Part shown: positions 1 through 6,496 of the stretch, in pieces | Position numbering within the stretch: the stretch's first letter is position 1 | How the letters are laid out: each line of letters opens with the position of its first letter | Assembly (NCBI GenBank): GCA_041311015.1 | Contig: JBFYKG010000038.1 | Coordinates: 1-12,641 of the forward strand | DNA: 12,641 bases | Direction: 5' to 3' | From: Fluviibacter sp041311015 | GTDB lineage: Bacteria; Pseudomonadota; Gammaproteobacteria; Burkholderiales; Rhodocyclaceae | Position numbers and translations under genes: made by a program | Notes under the pieces: model-generated | Told to the model about the DNA's origin: nothing | Seen by the model: only the letters and a program-made list of their open reading frames with translations | Databases searched by the model: none

Positions 1-271
1 TAAACGTCAGGTTGATGTATCCCGGTGTCTGCAATAACGAGTCTTTGGTTTCAAGCTTCACCGTATTGACCTGACTTTTGCCTTGCGACTCGCAGAATTC
101 TTGAGCGGCTTTGTAGGCCGACTTTTCTGCCAAGACCGGCGTTCCGAAAAGCAGTTGCGCGCTTTGTTCCGATACGAAGTACTGGCCACCGCCAATGGGG
201 TGAACGCCGGTCGAGGCGCAGCCAACAAGCAGTAGGGTGCTCAGGCTGAGGATGCGTACACGCTTAGGCAT
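1..271 (-). CDS. Lipoprotein of unknown function (partial, N-terminal 90 residues)
   Basis: The reading frame opens at an ATG at 271 and stays open to the left edge, so the C-terminus is missing. The first 18 residues are a typical lipoprotein signal: basic start (MPKRVR), a leucine-rich stretch, and a lipobox LVGC with Cys18 as the lipidation site. It should therefore be exported and anchored in a membrane, probably the outer one. The visible mature part is short and soluble, with an 'AYKAAQEFCESQGK' stretch (one Cys in a helix ending in GK) that looks like a conserved core, but I cannot name the family. A weak GGAA lies about 10 nt before the ATG. It is divergent from the amidase lipoprotein gene and shares a 78-bp intergenic region with it. 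Presence of a gene is likely; function is unknown. Confidence 0.75.
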   Translation of the reverse strand, partial: MPKRVRILSLSTLLLVGCASTGVHPIGGGQYFVSEQSAQLLFGTPVLAEKSAYKAAQEFCESQGKSQVNTVKLETKDSLLQTPGYINLTF

Positions 272-318
272 GGGGGTGTTCCAGTGGGATCGATTGGCTT
301 GTACATTCGTATAGTCGC

Positions 319-347
319 ATTCTAGCGAAATGGCCTAGTATTGGCAG
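319..347 (-). promoter_or_regulatory. Candidate sigma-70 promoter for the left-edge lipoprotein gene
   Basis: On the minus strand CTGCCA (342-347) and TAGAAT (319-324) are separated by 17 bp, matching the -35 and -10 consensus at 4/6 and 5/6. Transcription would start near 312, giving a leader of about 40 nt before the ATG at 271. On the plus strand the same gap holds a TATAGT (310-315), a possible -10 for the amidase gene, but with no convincing -35. Consensus matching only; weak matches like these arise by chance. Confidence 0.3.
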
Positions 348-349
348 GT

Positions 350-1141
350 ATGAATACATGGATTCGCTTTTGTGCAGTGCCGGTCGCCGGTTTGGCGGTG
401 CTTCTGTCGGGGTGCGCTTCGTTTCAACCGGACACCACCTTGCCGACAACGGTGGCCGCCAGCCCCAATCAGGATGCCCGCCAAGCCACGATGGTGGTGA
501 TTCACTATACGACGAACGACGATGCGGCGGACTCGCTCCAGACGCTGACGTCACCGGTACGTAAGGTCAGCGCGCATTACCTGATTGACCGGCAGGGCGG
601 GTTGTATCAACTGGTGCCGGAGAACCGTCGGGCCTGGCACGCAGGGCAGGCGTACTGGGCCGGGGTGACCGATATCAATTCGGTCTCGCTGGGTATCGAG
701 ATTGATAATGCGGGGAACGCGCCTTTTGATGAGGCACAGATTGCGACGCTGCTGAATCTATTGGCGGATATACAGACCCGCCATAAGATCCGGGCGGCTC
801 ATGTGGTGGGTCATGCGGATGTGTCGCCCGGCCGCAAGGTGGATCCGGGGCCATACTTTCCGTGGCGCCGACTGGCGCAGGCGGGATTCGGGCTCTGGTG
901 CGACCAGCCGGTCGCTGACCCGGATGCGACGGTTGATGTCAGTGCCTTGCTGGTTCAGTTGGGGTATGACCCGCGTTTGCCGGATTCTTCACGCGCTGCT
1001 TTCCGGGCGCATTACCTGGCGAAGGGTGATGGATCCACCGTTCAGGATGAGGCGCTGGAGCGGGGTATGGCCCGGTGTCTGCTGGAGCAGCGCAATCAGG
1101 TTAGGCCGGGTGGGGTGCCCGATATGACGTTGCTTCGTTGA
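350..1141 (+). CDS. amiD: N-acetylmuramoyl-L-alanine amidase lipoprotein, AmiD type
   Basis: A zinc amidase that should cut the bond between N-acetylmuramic acid and the L-alanine of the stem peptide, in peptidoglycan or its anhydro fragments. With the ATG at 350 the protein has 263 residues, close to E. coli AmiD (about 276). An in-frame TTG at 341 would add three residues; I prefer the ATG. Residues 1-22 are a lipoprotein signal with lipobox LLSGC (Cys22). The Amidase_2 fold follows. Zinc ligands appear as His52 (VIHYT), His154 (VVGHADVSPGRK) and Asp164 (DPGPYFPW). Glu116 (GIEID) and Lys162 fit the catalytic positions. After about residue 180 a smaller helical C-terminal region resembles the peptidoglycan-binding part of AmiD. 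Divergent from the left-edge lipoprotein and convergent, with 10 nt between, on the BamE-like gene. Family assignment is firm; outer-membrane location is inferred from the family. Confidence 0.9.
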   Translation: MNTWIRFCAVPVAGLAVLLSGCASFQPDTTLPTTVAASPNQDARQATMVVIHYTTNDDAADSLQTLTSPVRKVSAHYLIDRQGGLYQLVPENRRAWHAGQAYWAGVTDINSVSLGIEIDNAGNAPFDEAQIATLLNLLADIQTRHKIRAAHVVGHADVSPGRKVDPGPYFPWRRLAQAGFGLWCDQPVADPDATVDVSALLVQLGYDPRLPDSSRAAFRAHYLAKGDGSTVQDEALERGMARCLLEQRNQVRPGGVPDMTLLR

Positions 1142-1151
1142 TGCGCTTGCG

Positions 1152-1694
1152 CTAGGGGTTTTCAAAAGACCCATCACCTGTCCAAGGCTCGCAGTAGGTG
1201 GAGTACATGCCGCCGCGCTGGTAAAAAGGGTCGGGCCAGATCTCGGTGGTTTTTACGAGCAGAGTGTCCTGGTCGAAGCTGACGGTAAAGGCCATGCGCA
1301 GCAGGCTGGAATCACACCAGCCCCAGTTCCAGTCGAGCGCGTTCTTTTGCGGGAAGCGGTAGGTGTCTCGGTAGGGACCAAGGATTCGCAATACCTCATC
1401 CTGTGTCTGGCCGACTTTGATTTCGGTGAAGTGCTGGAGATCCAGTACCTGTTCTTTGCGGGTCATTTTGCCTTGGTCGTCGAAGTACACCATGAAGCTG
1501 ACCCAGCCGGCCGGGCCCCGTGGATACGATAGTTGTTCGACTTGGCCCTGCGGATTTTTCCAAACCATGCCGGGTTGGCCCATGGTGGCTTCGACATCGG
1601 CCACGGTGGCGACGCCCGGTTTGAGGCCGGCACCGCTGTAGGAAGCACAGGCGGTAATGGCGACGGTGGCAAGAAGAGTCAGTGCGAGACGCAT
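1152..1694 (-). CDS. Lipoprotein with two BamE/SmpA-like units
   Basis: A 180-residue exported lipoprotein. Residues 1-16 are a signal ending in a lipobox (ITAC, Cys16). The mature part has two similar halves: LKPGVATVADVEATMGQP at about 24-41, followed by a beta-rich stretch ending near TRKEQVL, and IKVGQTQDEVLRILGP at about 91-106, again followed by beta strands ending KTTEIWPDP. The pattern 'G.T..eV...lG.p' plus strands is the signature of BamE/SmpA-type folds, so this looks like a tandem duplication. BamE itself is a single-unit accessory of the outer-membrane beta-barrel assembly machine; nothing here shows that this protein joins that complex. Two cysteines in the second half (CDSS and TYCEPW) could form a disulfide. 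It lies 4 nt downstream of the TSUP transporter gene and is probably co-transcribed with it. No clear ribosome binding site is visible, so translation may be coupled. Confidence 0.8.
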   Translation of the reverse strand: MRLALTLLATVAITACASYSGAGLKPGVATVADVEATMGQPGMVWKNPQGQVEQLSYPRGPAGWVSFMVYFDDQGKMTRKEQVLDLQHFTEIKVGQTQDEVLRILGPYRDTYRFPQKNALDWNWGWCDSSLLRMAFTVSFDQDTLLVKTTEIWPDPFYQRGGMYSTYCEPWTGDGSFENP

Positions 1695-1698
1695 CAGA

Positions 1699-2460
1699 TC
1701 AATAGAAGATTAGTTTCAGCCCGATGAGGATGGTGGTGATTTCGAAGGCGCGCTTCATCAGCTGATTGCCCTGTTTGATGGCGATGTGGGTGCCGACATA
1801 GCCGCCGATGAGTGAGCCGACGATCAGCGCCGGCAGCCAGTGCCAGGCCACTTCACCCGCCAGCCCCAGTACCAAAGCCCCGGTGCCGTTCCAGGCAAGG
1901 CCACAGAGCACCAGGGTGTAGGCGACCGCCCGTTTATAGTCCATACCAAAGTGACGGATCAGCCAGATGGTGAGGAAGAGGCCGCTACCCGAGGTGATGG
2001 AGCCGTTCAGAAAACCCACGACAAAGAGTCCGGTCATGCCGGTGGCCAGACCGGCGCCGTGCCAGTTACGCGGTGCGTAGGCCATGCCGAGGCTGGGTTT
2101 GAAAATCGAATACAGGCCCAGACCGGTGGTGAGGAAGCCCAGCGCCAGGAGCGCGGGTTTCTCGGGCATGTGCAACACCAGTGAGGCGCCAAGTATGACG
2201 CCTGGGATGCCGGCCGCCAGGATGAGCGCGCAATTGCGCCGCTCCAGGTGGCTTTCCTTGAGATGGCGGGCCATGGCGCCGATGCCCAGAAAGACGCTGG
2301 CCACCTTGTGGGTGGCGAGGGCCACGGCAAAGCTGAGCCCCAGAAAAATAAGGATGGGAAACTGGATCAGCCCCAGCCCGCCACCGGAGATCGCCGAAAA
2401 GAAATTGGCCACCACGGCGGTGACAAAAAGGGCGAGTTGTCCGGTCCAGTCGAGGGGCAT
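1699..2460 (-). CDS. TSUP family (TauE/SafE-like) membrane transporter
   Basis: A 253-residue very hydrophobic protein of the TSUP/TauE-SafE family (formerly DUF81), inner-membrane carriers thought to export sulfite, sulfonates or related small anions. The family's glycine-rich first helix pair is clear: 'NFFSAISGGGLGLIQFPIL' near 19-37, then a short hydrophilic link 'ATHKVASVFLGIGAMARH'. A second related half has 'FLNGSITSGSGLFLTIWLI' near 150-168. This two-fold repeat, each half with a G-rich motif, is typical of the family, and about eight transmembrane helices can be counted. The substrate cannot be read from sequence, and no sulfur-metabolism genes are nearby to help. It is first in a two-gene minus-strand unit with the BamE-like lipoprotein and divergent from the channel-like gene at 2533. 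Confidence 0.88.
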   Translation of the reverse strand: MPLDWTGQLALFVTAVVANFFSAISGGGLGLIQFPILIFLGLSFAVALATHKVASVFLGIGAMARHLKESHLERRNCALILAAGIPGVILGASLVLHMPEKPALLALGFLTTGLGLYSIFKPSLGMAYAPRNWHGAGLATGMTGLFVVGFLNGSITSGSGLFLTIWLIRHFGMDYKRAVAYTLVLCGLAWNGTGALVLGLAGEVAWHWLPALIVGSLIGGYVGTHIAIKQGNQLMKRAFEITTILIGLKLIFY

Positions 2461-2496
2461 GGGGTCATCAAACGATGAAATGGTGAATTAGCCGTT

Positions 2497-2502
2497 ATTA
2501 TA
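2497..2502 (-). promoter_or_regulatory. Consensus -10 element upstream of the TSUP gene
   Basis: The minus strand carries a perfect TATAAT here, about 36 nt before the TSUP start codon. No good -35 is seen 16-18 bp upstream, where the sequence is G-rich. Shifted by one base, the plus strand reads TATTAT (2496-2501), a 5/6 match usable for the divergent gene at 2533. A single AT-rich core may therefore serve both directions. Confidence 0.4.
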
Positions 2503-2532
2503 GGGACCGTTGAAATAAACCACCCCCCGATC

Positions 2533-2910
2533 ATGCGCATCCCTGAACTTGTTGCCCTGGAAAAACTGACTGAGCCGCTTGCCACGCGCCGCGAGTTTGC
2601 CGGTCGTTTTGCCCGCTCGATGTTTTTCGGGTCGCTGATGGTTGGCGGCACCTTGTTCACCGGCATGCTCGGTTATCACTATCTGGAAGAGTTGCCCTGG
2701 CTGGACGCCTTCGTCAACACCACGATGATTATGTCGGGTATGGGCGTGCTGGATGCGCCGAACACAGTGGCCGGCAAACTCTTTGAAGGTTTTTATGCAT
2801 TGTTCTGTGGCCTGATACTGATTGTGGCTACGGCCATTGCCTTTACGCCGGTGATCCACCGTTTTCTGCATAAGCTGCATGTGGAAGACGATGACGATTA
2901 CAACATATGA
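2533..2910 (+). CDS. Small two-helix membrane protein resembling a potassium-channel pore
   Basis: A 125-residue membrane protein I cannot name by gene. It has a cytoplasmic N-terminus rich in charge (about 1-28), a hydrophobic helix at about 29-48, a short loop 'YLEELPWLDAFVNTTMIMSGMGVLD' at about 50-74, a second hydrophobic helix at about 82-107, and a basic then very acidic tail (HRFLHKLHVEDDDD). The order helix, amphipathic re-entrant-like segment, glycine turn, 'GK.F...YAL..G' helix is that of two-helix potassium channels (Ion_trans_2). However, the usual TVGYGD filter is replaced by MSGMGVLD. I recall similar uncharacterised bacterial proteins with a [ST]GMGP-like turn. Ion conduction is an inference. 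It overlaps tadA by 4 nt (ATGA). No strong ribosome binding site precedes the ATG. Confidence 0.75.
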   Translation: MRIPELVALEKLTEPLATRREFAGRFARSMFFGSLMVGGTLFTGMLGYHYLEELPWLDAFVNTTMIMSGMGVLDAPNTVAGKLFEGFYALFCGLILIVATAIAFTPVIHRFLHKLHVEDDDDYNI

Positions 2911-3401
2911 GCGACGCTGACCTAGCGTTCATGACCGAGGCACTCAGTCTGGCGGCCCAGGGCGCTATGGCGAACGAGGTGCCGGTGGGTGCGTTGGTGG
3001 TGGTGGATGGCGTGATTGTGGGGCGTGGGTTTAATCAACCGATTGGTTCGCATGACCCGACCGCCCATGCCGAAGTGGTGGCCTTGCGTGATGCGGCGCA
3101 AACCATCGGCAATTACCGCCTGCCGGGTGCGACGCTGTATGTGACGGTGGAACCCTGTGCCATGTGTGCCGGGGCGATTCAGCATGCGCGCATTGCCCGG
3201 GTCGTGTACGGGGCCAGCGAGCCCAAGACGGGTGCCTGTGGCAGTGTGGTTGATCTGTTTGCCGAGGCTAGACTGAATCATCATGCCGAAGTCGAGGGTG
3301 GCCTGATGGCCGAAGAAAGTGCGGCGCTGATCAGTGCCTTCTTTCAGCGCCGTCGCGCCGAATCAAAAGCCCAGCGTGAAAGTGTGAGCCATGCAGATTG
3401 A
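2907..3401 (+). CDS. tadA: tRNA adenosine(34) deaminase TadA
   Basis: Cytoplasmic zinc deaminase that converts adenosine to inosine at the wobble position of tRNA-Arg(ACG), needed to read arginine CGN codons. The 164-residue length fits TadA. The active site is complete: HAE at 54-56 (His54 zinc ligand, Glu56 proton shuttle) and PCAMC at 83-87 (Cys84 and Cys87 zinc ligands). Other family marks are 'EVPVGALVV' at 24-32, 'GRGFNQP' at 39-45, 'NYRLPGATLYVT' at 69-80, and 'YGASEPKTGACGS' after the second motif. The start ATG overlaps the stop of the membrane-protein gene (ATGA), and the end overlaps the L,D-transpeptidase gene by 11 nt, so all three are probably translated from one message. Confidence 0.97.
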   Translation: MSDADLAFMTEALSLAAQGAMANEVPVGALVVVDGVIVGRGFNQPIGSHDPTAHAEVVALRDAAQTIGNYRLPGATLYVTVEPCAMCAGAIQHARIARVVYGASEPKTGACGSVVDLFAEARLNHHAEVEGGLMAEESAALISAFFQRRRAESKAQRESVSHAD

Positions 3402-3873
3402 GGTTTCGATCGCACAGCAGACGCTGACCCTGCGTGATGACGCCGGGGCGGTGATCAAACAGTATCGGGTCTCGACAGCGGCCAAGGGTGCCGGTGAGCA
3501 GATGGGCAGTTACCAGACGCCGCGCGGGCGGCACCGGATCCGGGCGCGAATTGGTGATGGCTTGCCTCTAGGCGCCGTGTTGCGTGGCCGCCGTCCGACG
3601 GGCGAAGTGTGCACCCCGGAACTGATGGCGGCGCAGCCGGGCAAGGACTGGATCCTGACGCGGATCCTGTGGCTCTGTGGCGAGGAGCCGGGGGTCAACC
3701 GCGGTGGGCAGGTCGATACCATGCGCCGTTATGTGTACATCCACGGCACGCCGGCTGAAACTACGTTGGGTATGCCGGGTTCGCATGGCTGCGTGCGTAT
3801 GGCCAATGCCGATATGGTGGAACTGTTTGACCGGGTGCCGGTGGGCACGCCGGTGGTGATCCGCGAAGACTAA
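3391..3873 (+). CDS. L,D-transpeptidase (YkuD) family protein without signal peptide
   Basis: A 160-residue protein made almost entirely of a YkuD catalytic domain. The motif is intact: His118 in 'YIHGTP' and 'GMPGSHGCVRM' with His132, catalytic Cys134 and Arg136. YkuD enzymes form 3-3 cross-links in peptidoglycan or attach lipoproteins to it, in the periplasm. Here the N-terminus (MQIEVSIAQQTLTLRDD) goes straight into the first beta strands. A longer start is impossible, because an in-frame TGA lies six bases upstream (3385-3387). Either export uses an unrecognised route, or the protein works on cytoplasmic murein fragments, or it does another job. The gene starts inside the end of tadA (11-nt overlap) and ends 9 nt from the convergent ygfZ. 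Domain assignment is firm; substrate and location are open. Confidence 0.9.
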   Translation: MQIEVSIAQQTLTLRDDAGAVIKQYRVSTAAKGAGEQMGSYQTPRGRHRIRARIGDGLPLGAVLRGRRPTGEVCTPELMAAQPGKDWILTRILWLCGEEPGVNRGGQVDTMRRYVYIHGTPAETTLGMPGSHGCVRMANADMVELFDRVPVGTPVVIRED

Positions 3874-3882
3874 GTGGTTTGA

Positions 3883-4815
3883 TCAGGCGGGTGCGGGTGC
3901 ATCATCCTCGGGTTGCGGCATGACTTCGTCAATGAGCGTCAGCCCGATCTTGCCCTGATCGGTTTCCAGATAGATTGCGCCGGCAATGGCATCCTGCTGC
4001 AGAACGGCTAGAGCCAGCCAATCCGTGCCGGATTCGGCCGGTGCGGTACTGAGCAAACTGCCGCAGGCCTGACCATTAAGGATGTCGGAGCGGACTTCGC
4101 TCCCAGCGCTGAGGGCCTGGGGTGCCCGGACCCGATAAAGGTGACGCTTGATCTTGCCCAGGTAATGCGTGCGGGCAACGATTTCCTGACCGGGGTAGCA
4201 GCCCTTTTTAAAGCTGACGCCGCCAAGCTTGTCGAGATTGACCATCTGCGGCACGTAATGTTCGCTGGTGGCCTGGGTCACGAGCGGAAAACCCTGTTCG
4301 ATATCGGCACGTGCCCAGGCATCCGTATTGCCCCGGGCGGCATGGCCCGCTACAGCTGCGAGTACGGCGTCGTCGCCGGCCAGAAGGATGCGGTGTTGAT
4401 CCAGTCGGATTGCGGTGAGGCCGGCGTTGCGGCAGACGCCCCAGGGTTCGGCCGGCAGGTCGAGTCCATCCAGGTTGGCAGGCGGGTTAAGCAATCCGGC
4501 GACGCGCAGGTTGTCGGGGCGGTTGATCTGCACTTTGAGGCGCAGCACGAACATTTTGAGGCGCTTGGCGATGGCCTCGGCCACGTCGCTGGCGAGCACC
4601 AGGCGGTAGCCATCGTCGATGGTCCAGAGCACAAAGGTGGTGAGCAGTCGGCCCTTGGCGGTACACCAGCCCGAGATCTGGGCGCGGTCGGCATTGAGCA
4701 GCCGCACATCGCTGGGCACCTGGGCCTGCAGAAAGGCCTGGGCATCGGGGCCGGTCAGGTCGAGTACGGTGAGGTGGGGCAGGTCGATTAGGTCGAACGG
4801 GGTCGGTTGGGGCAT
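3883..4815 (-). CDS. ygfZ: Folate-binding protein YgfZ
   Basis: A 310-residue member of the YgfZ/GcvT-like family, a tetrahydrofolate-binding cytoplasmic protein that helps assemble or repair certain iron-sulfur enzymes (such as MiaB in E. coli). The diagnostic motif is present: 'KKGCYPGQEIVARTHYLGK', with the conserved Cys206 inside K-G-C-Y-x-G-Q-E (204-211). The N-terminal part 'LDLTGPDAQAFLQAQVPSDV' (18-37) and 'GWCTAKGRLLTTF' (49-61) also match the family. The C-terminus ends in a low-complexity acidic/alanine tail (PQPEDDAPAPA). The gene converges on the L,D-transpeptidase gene and is divergent from mltG over a 58-bp gap. I found no strong ribosome binding site before the ATG. Confidence 0.95.
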   Translation of the reverse strand: MPQPTPFDLIDLPHLTVLDLTGPDAQAFLQAQVPSDVRLLNADRAQISGWCTAKGRLLTTFVLWTIDDGYRLVLASDVAEAIAKRLKMFVLRLKVQINRPDNLRVAGLLNPPANLDGLDLPAEPWGVCRNAGLTAIRLDQHRILLAGDDAVLAAVAGHAARGNTDAWARADIEQGFPLVTQATSEHYVPQMVNLDKLGGVSFKKGCYPGQEIVARTHYLGKIKRHLYRVRAPQALSAGSEVRSDILNGQACGSLLSTAPAESGTDWLALAVLQQDAIAGAIYLETDQGKIGLTLIDEVMPQPEDDAPAPA

Positions 4816-4860
4816 GGCAGTTATCAGCGTTGTGATCTTATTTTGAGGGCTCAGGTTGGT

Positions 4861-4889
4861 ATCATAGAAGGCTATGAAGCGATTGACCA
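4861..4889 (-). promoter_or_regulatory. Candidate sigma-70 promoter for ygfZ
   Basis: On the minus strand TGGTCA (4884-4889, inside the mltG start) and TATGAT (4861-4866) are 17 bp apart, matching consensus at 4/6 and 5/6. Transcription would begin near 4853, leaving a leader of about 38 nt to the ygfZ ATG. On the plus strand, shifted by one base, the same core reads TGGTATCAT (4857-4865), an extended -10; a start from it would fall almost on the mltG ATG, so its use for mltG is doubtful. Confidence 0.35.
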
Positions 4890-5869
4890 GATTGACCTCC
4901 CTGTTGCTCGGCGCCGGCTTGTTGTCGGCCGCCCTGTTGCTGGCGGTTTTTGTCTGGCCGGTCCCGCTGGCCGAGAAGCAGGTGTTGGTGCGCGTGCCTC
5001 AGGGCGCCTCGTTGCGGGTAGCCGCGCAGTCGCTCAATGCTGGTGGGGTGCAGGTCTCCCCGTGGATCATTTCAGGCGTGGGGCGCGTCGCCGGTCTGGC
5101 CACCAGCATCAAGGCCGGCAGCTATGAATTTGATCAGGGTATGTCGCTCTGGGCGCTCTTGAAAAAACTATCGAGCGGTGACACCAGCCAGGGCGAGGTG
5201 CTTTTTGTGGAAGGCATCAGCTTCCGTGAACTGCGGGCCCGGCTGAATGCAGCCCCGGATCTGGTGCACAGTACGCAACCCCTGAGTGATCAGGCCATCA
5301 TGGCCAGACTGGGGGCGCCGGATCGCAAGCCGGAAGGCTGGTTCTTCCCCGATACCTATCGTTACGACAAGCGTTCTGACGATATCGAGGTGTTGCAACG
5401 GGCCATGGTGGCGATGCAGAAACAGCTTGATGGTATCTGGCAGGGGCGTGCAGCCAATCTACCGCTCAAGTCGCCGTATGAACTGCTGATACTGGCCTCG
5501 ATTGTCGAAAAGGAAACGGGTACCGCCGGCGACCGCGCACAGATTGCCGGGGTGTTTATCAACCGCCTGCGTAAGGGCATGCGGCTGCAGACTGATCCCA
5601 CGGTGATCTACGGGATGGGTGATCGCTATGACGGCAATATCCGTAAGGGCGATCTACAGCGCGATACGCCGCACAATACCTATACGCGGTCGGGCTTACC
5701 GCCCACACCGATCTGTATGCCGGGGTTGGCCTCGCTCCAGGCCGCCGCGCATCCGGCCAGCACCGATGCCCTTTATTTTGTGGCACGAGGCGATGGCAGC
5801 AGCCAGTTCTCTGCCACACTTGATGACCACAACCGGGCCGTCAACCAGTATCAGCGAGGTCAACCTTGA
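4874..5869 (+). CDS. mltG: Endolytic murein transglycosylase MltG
   Basis: Inner-membrane lytic transglycosylase (YceG family) that cuts nascent glycan strands and is thought to set their length. The 331-residue protein has one N-terminal membrane anchor (about 8-30: LLLGAGLLSAALLLAVFVW), a small LysM-like region ('VRVPQGASLRVAAQSLNAGGV', 39-59) and the catalytic domain. The active-site glutamate is Glu212 in 'ASIVEKETG', aligning with Glu218 of the E. coli enzyme. Further family motifs are 'EGWFFPDTYRY' (154-164), 'GVFINRLRKGMRLQTDPTVIYG' (226-247), 'NTYTRSGLPPTPICMPG', and 'LYFVARGDGSSQFSATLDDHN' near the end. AGAAGG lies just 2 nt before the ATG, unusually close for a ribosome binding site. 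It is first in the operon; the pabC gene that precedes it in E. coli is absent. The stop overlaps the tmk start. Confidence 0.96.
   Translation: MKRLTRLTSLLLGAGLLSAALLLAVFVWPVPLAEKQVLVRVPQGASLRVAAQSLNAGGVQVSPWIISGVGRVAGLATSIKAGSYEFDQGMSLWALLKKLSSGDTSQGEVLFVEGISFRELRARLNAAPDLVHSTQPLSDQAIMARLGAPDRKPEGWFFPDTYRYDKRSDDIEVLQRAMVAMQKQLDGIWQGRAANLPLKSPYELLILASIVEKETGTAGDRAQIAGVFINRLRKGMRLQTDPTVIYGMGDRYDGNIRKGDLQRDTPHNTYTRSGLPPTPICMPGLASLQAAAHPASTDALYFVARGDGSSQFSATLDDHNRAVNQYQRGQP
5856..5859 (+). promoter_or_regulatory. Ribosome binding site that fixes the TTG start of tmk
   Basis: GAGG inside the last codons of mltG, 6 nt before the TTG at 5866. It supports that TTG as the tmk start. No ATG or GTG in this frame lies ahead of the nucleotide-binding loop; the nearby ATG at 5873 is in another frame. 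Confidence 0.6.
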
Positions 5870-6495
5870 GTCATGCATCGATCCGGCCCGGCCGGTTCAT
5901 TACCGTCGAAGGCATTGATGGAGCCGGCAAGAGCTCGCACATCGAGTGGCTGCGCGAATATCTAACCGCACGAGGCGAGTCGGTGGTGGTGACACGTGAG
6001 CCGGGTGGGACGCCGCTCGGTGAGGCGCTGCGCTCAATTCTGTTGAATGAGCCGATGACGCCGGAAACCGAAATGATGCTGATGTTTGCCGCCCGTGCCG
6101 AACATCTGTCGGCCGTGATACGTCCGGCACTGGCGCGTGGCGCCTGGGTGATCTCCGATCGTTTTTCGGATGCAACCTATGCCTATCAGGTGGGTGGCCG
6201 CGGCGTGCCTGAAGCCAAATTCACCGCACTCGAAGCCTGGGTACAGGCAGGGCTGCAACCGGACCGGACCATTCTGTTTGATGTATCGGTAGAAACTGCC
6301 CAGGCCCGCCTGCACGATACGCGTGTGCTGGATCGTTTTGAGCGGGAAGCGGCGGACTTCCATCAGCGCGTGCGCGATGCCTATCATGCACGGCAAGCCG
6401 CACACCCCGATCGCATCCGCCGGGTGGCCTCTGATGTGCCGATGCCGGAAGTTCGCGCCCAGATTCTTGCAGCGTTATCGGACCTGATCGACTGA
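5866..6495 (+). CDS. tmk: Thymidylate kinase (dTMP kinase)
   Basis: Cytoplasmic kinase that phosphorylates dTMP to dTDP with ATP, an essential step of dTTP supply. The 209-residue protein has the phosphate-binding loop GIDGAGKS (16-23), the TREPGGT motif (43-49) that binds dTMP, the 'SDRFSDATYAYQ' motif (97-108), and an arginine-containing lid region around 'RVLDRFERE' (153-161). The start is a TTG at 5866, overlapping the mltG stop as TTGA and preceded by GAGG at 6-nt spacing. The next in-frame ATG would be near residue 64 and would delete the P-loop, so TTG is effectively required. It is followed by holB after a 1-nt gap, the same order as in E. coli. Confidence 0.96.
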   Translation: MSHASIRPGRFITVEGIDGAGKSSHIEWLREYLTARGESVVVTREPGGTPLGEALRSILLNEPMTPETEMMLMFAARAEHLSAVIRPALARGAWVISDRFSDATYAYQVGGRGVPEAKFTALEAWVQAGLQPDRTILFDVSVETAQARLHDTRVLDRFEREAADFHQRVRDAYHARQAAHPDRIRRVASDVPMPEVRAQILAALSDLID

Positions 6496-6496
6496 G

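Noticed and set aside
801..1127. Plus-strand open frame of 108 codons inside the amidase gene
   Set aside because: Alternative frame of a well-supported gene, with an Arg/Trp-rich composition typical of a shifted GC-rich coding frame.
1139..1165. Possible terminator between the convergent amidase and BamE-like genes
   Set aside because: The 10-nt gap contains only a short GCGC-type repeat (GCGCTTGCGC) and no T run with a convincing stem.
4141..4791. Open frame of 216 codons on the plus strand
   Set aside because: It lies entirely antisense to ygfZ, which has a full set of family motifs. The product is repetitive in Gly, Val and His with no recognisable domain.
4857..4865. Extended -10 (TGGTATCAT) as the main mltG promoter
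   Set aside because: The start point would fall at about 4872, leaving almost no leader before the ATG at 4874, and no -35 fits. Kept only as part of the shared-core observation.
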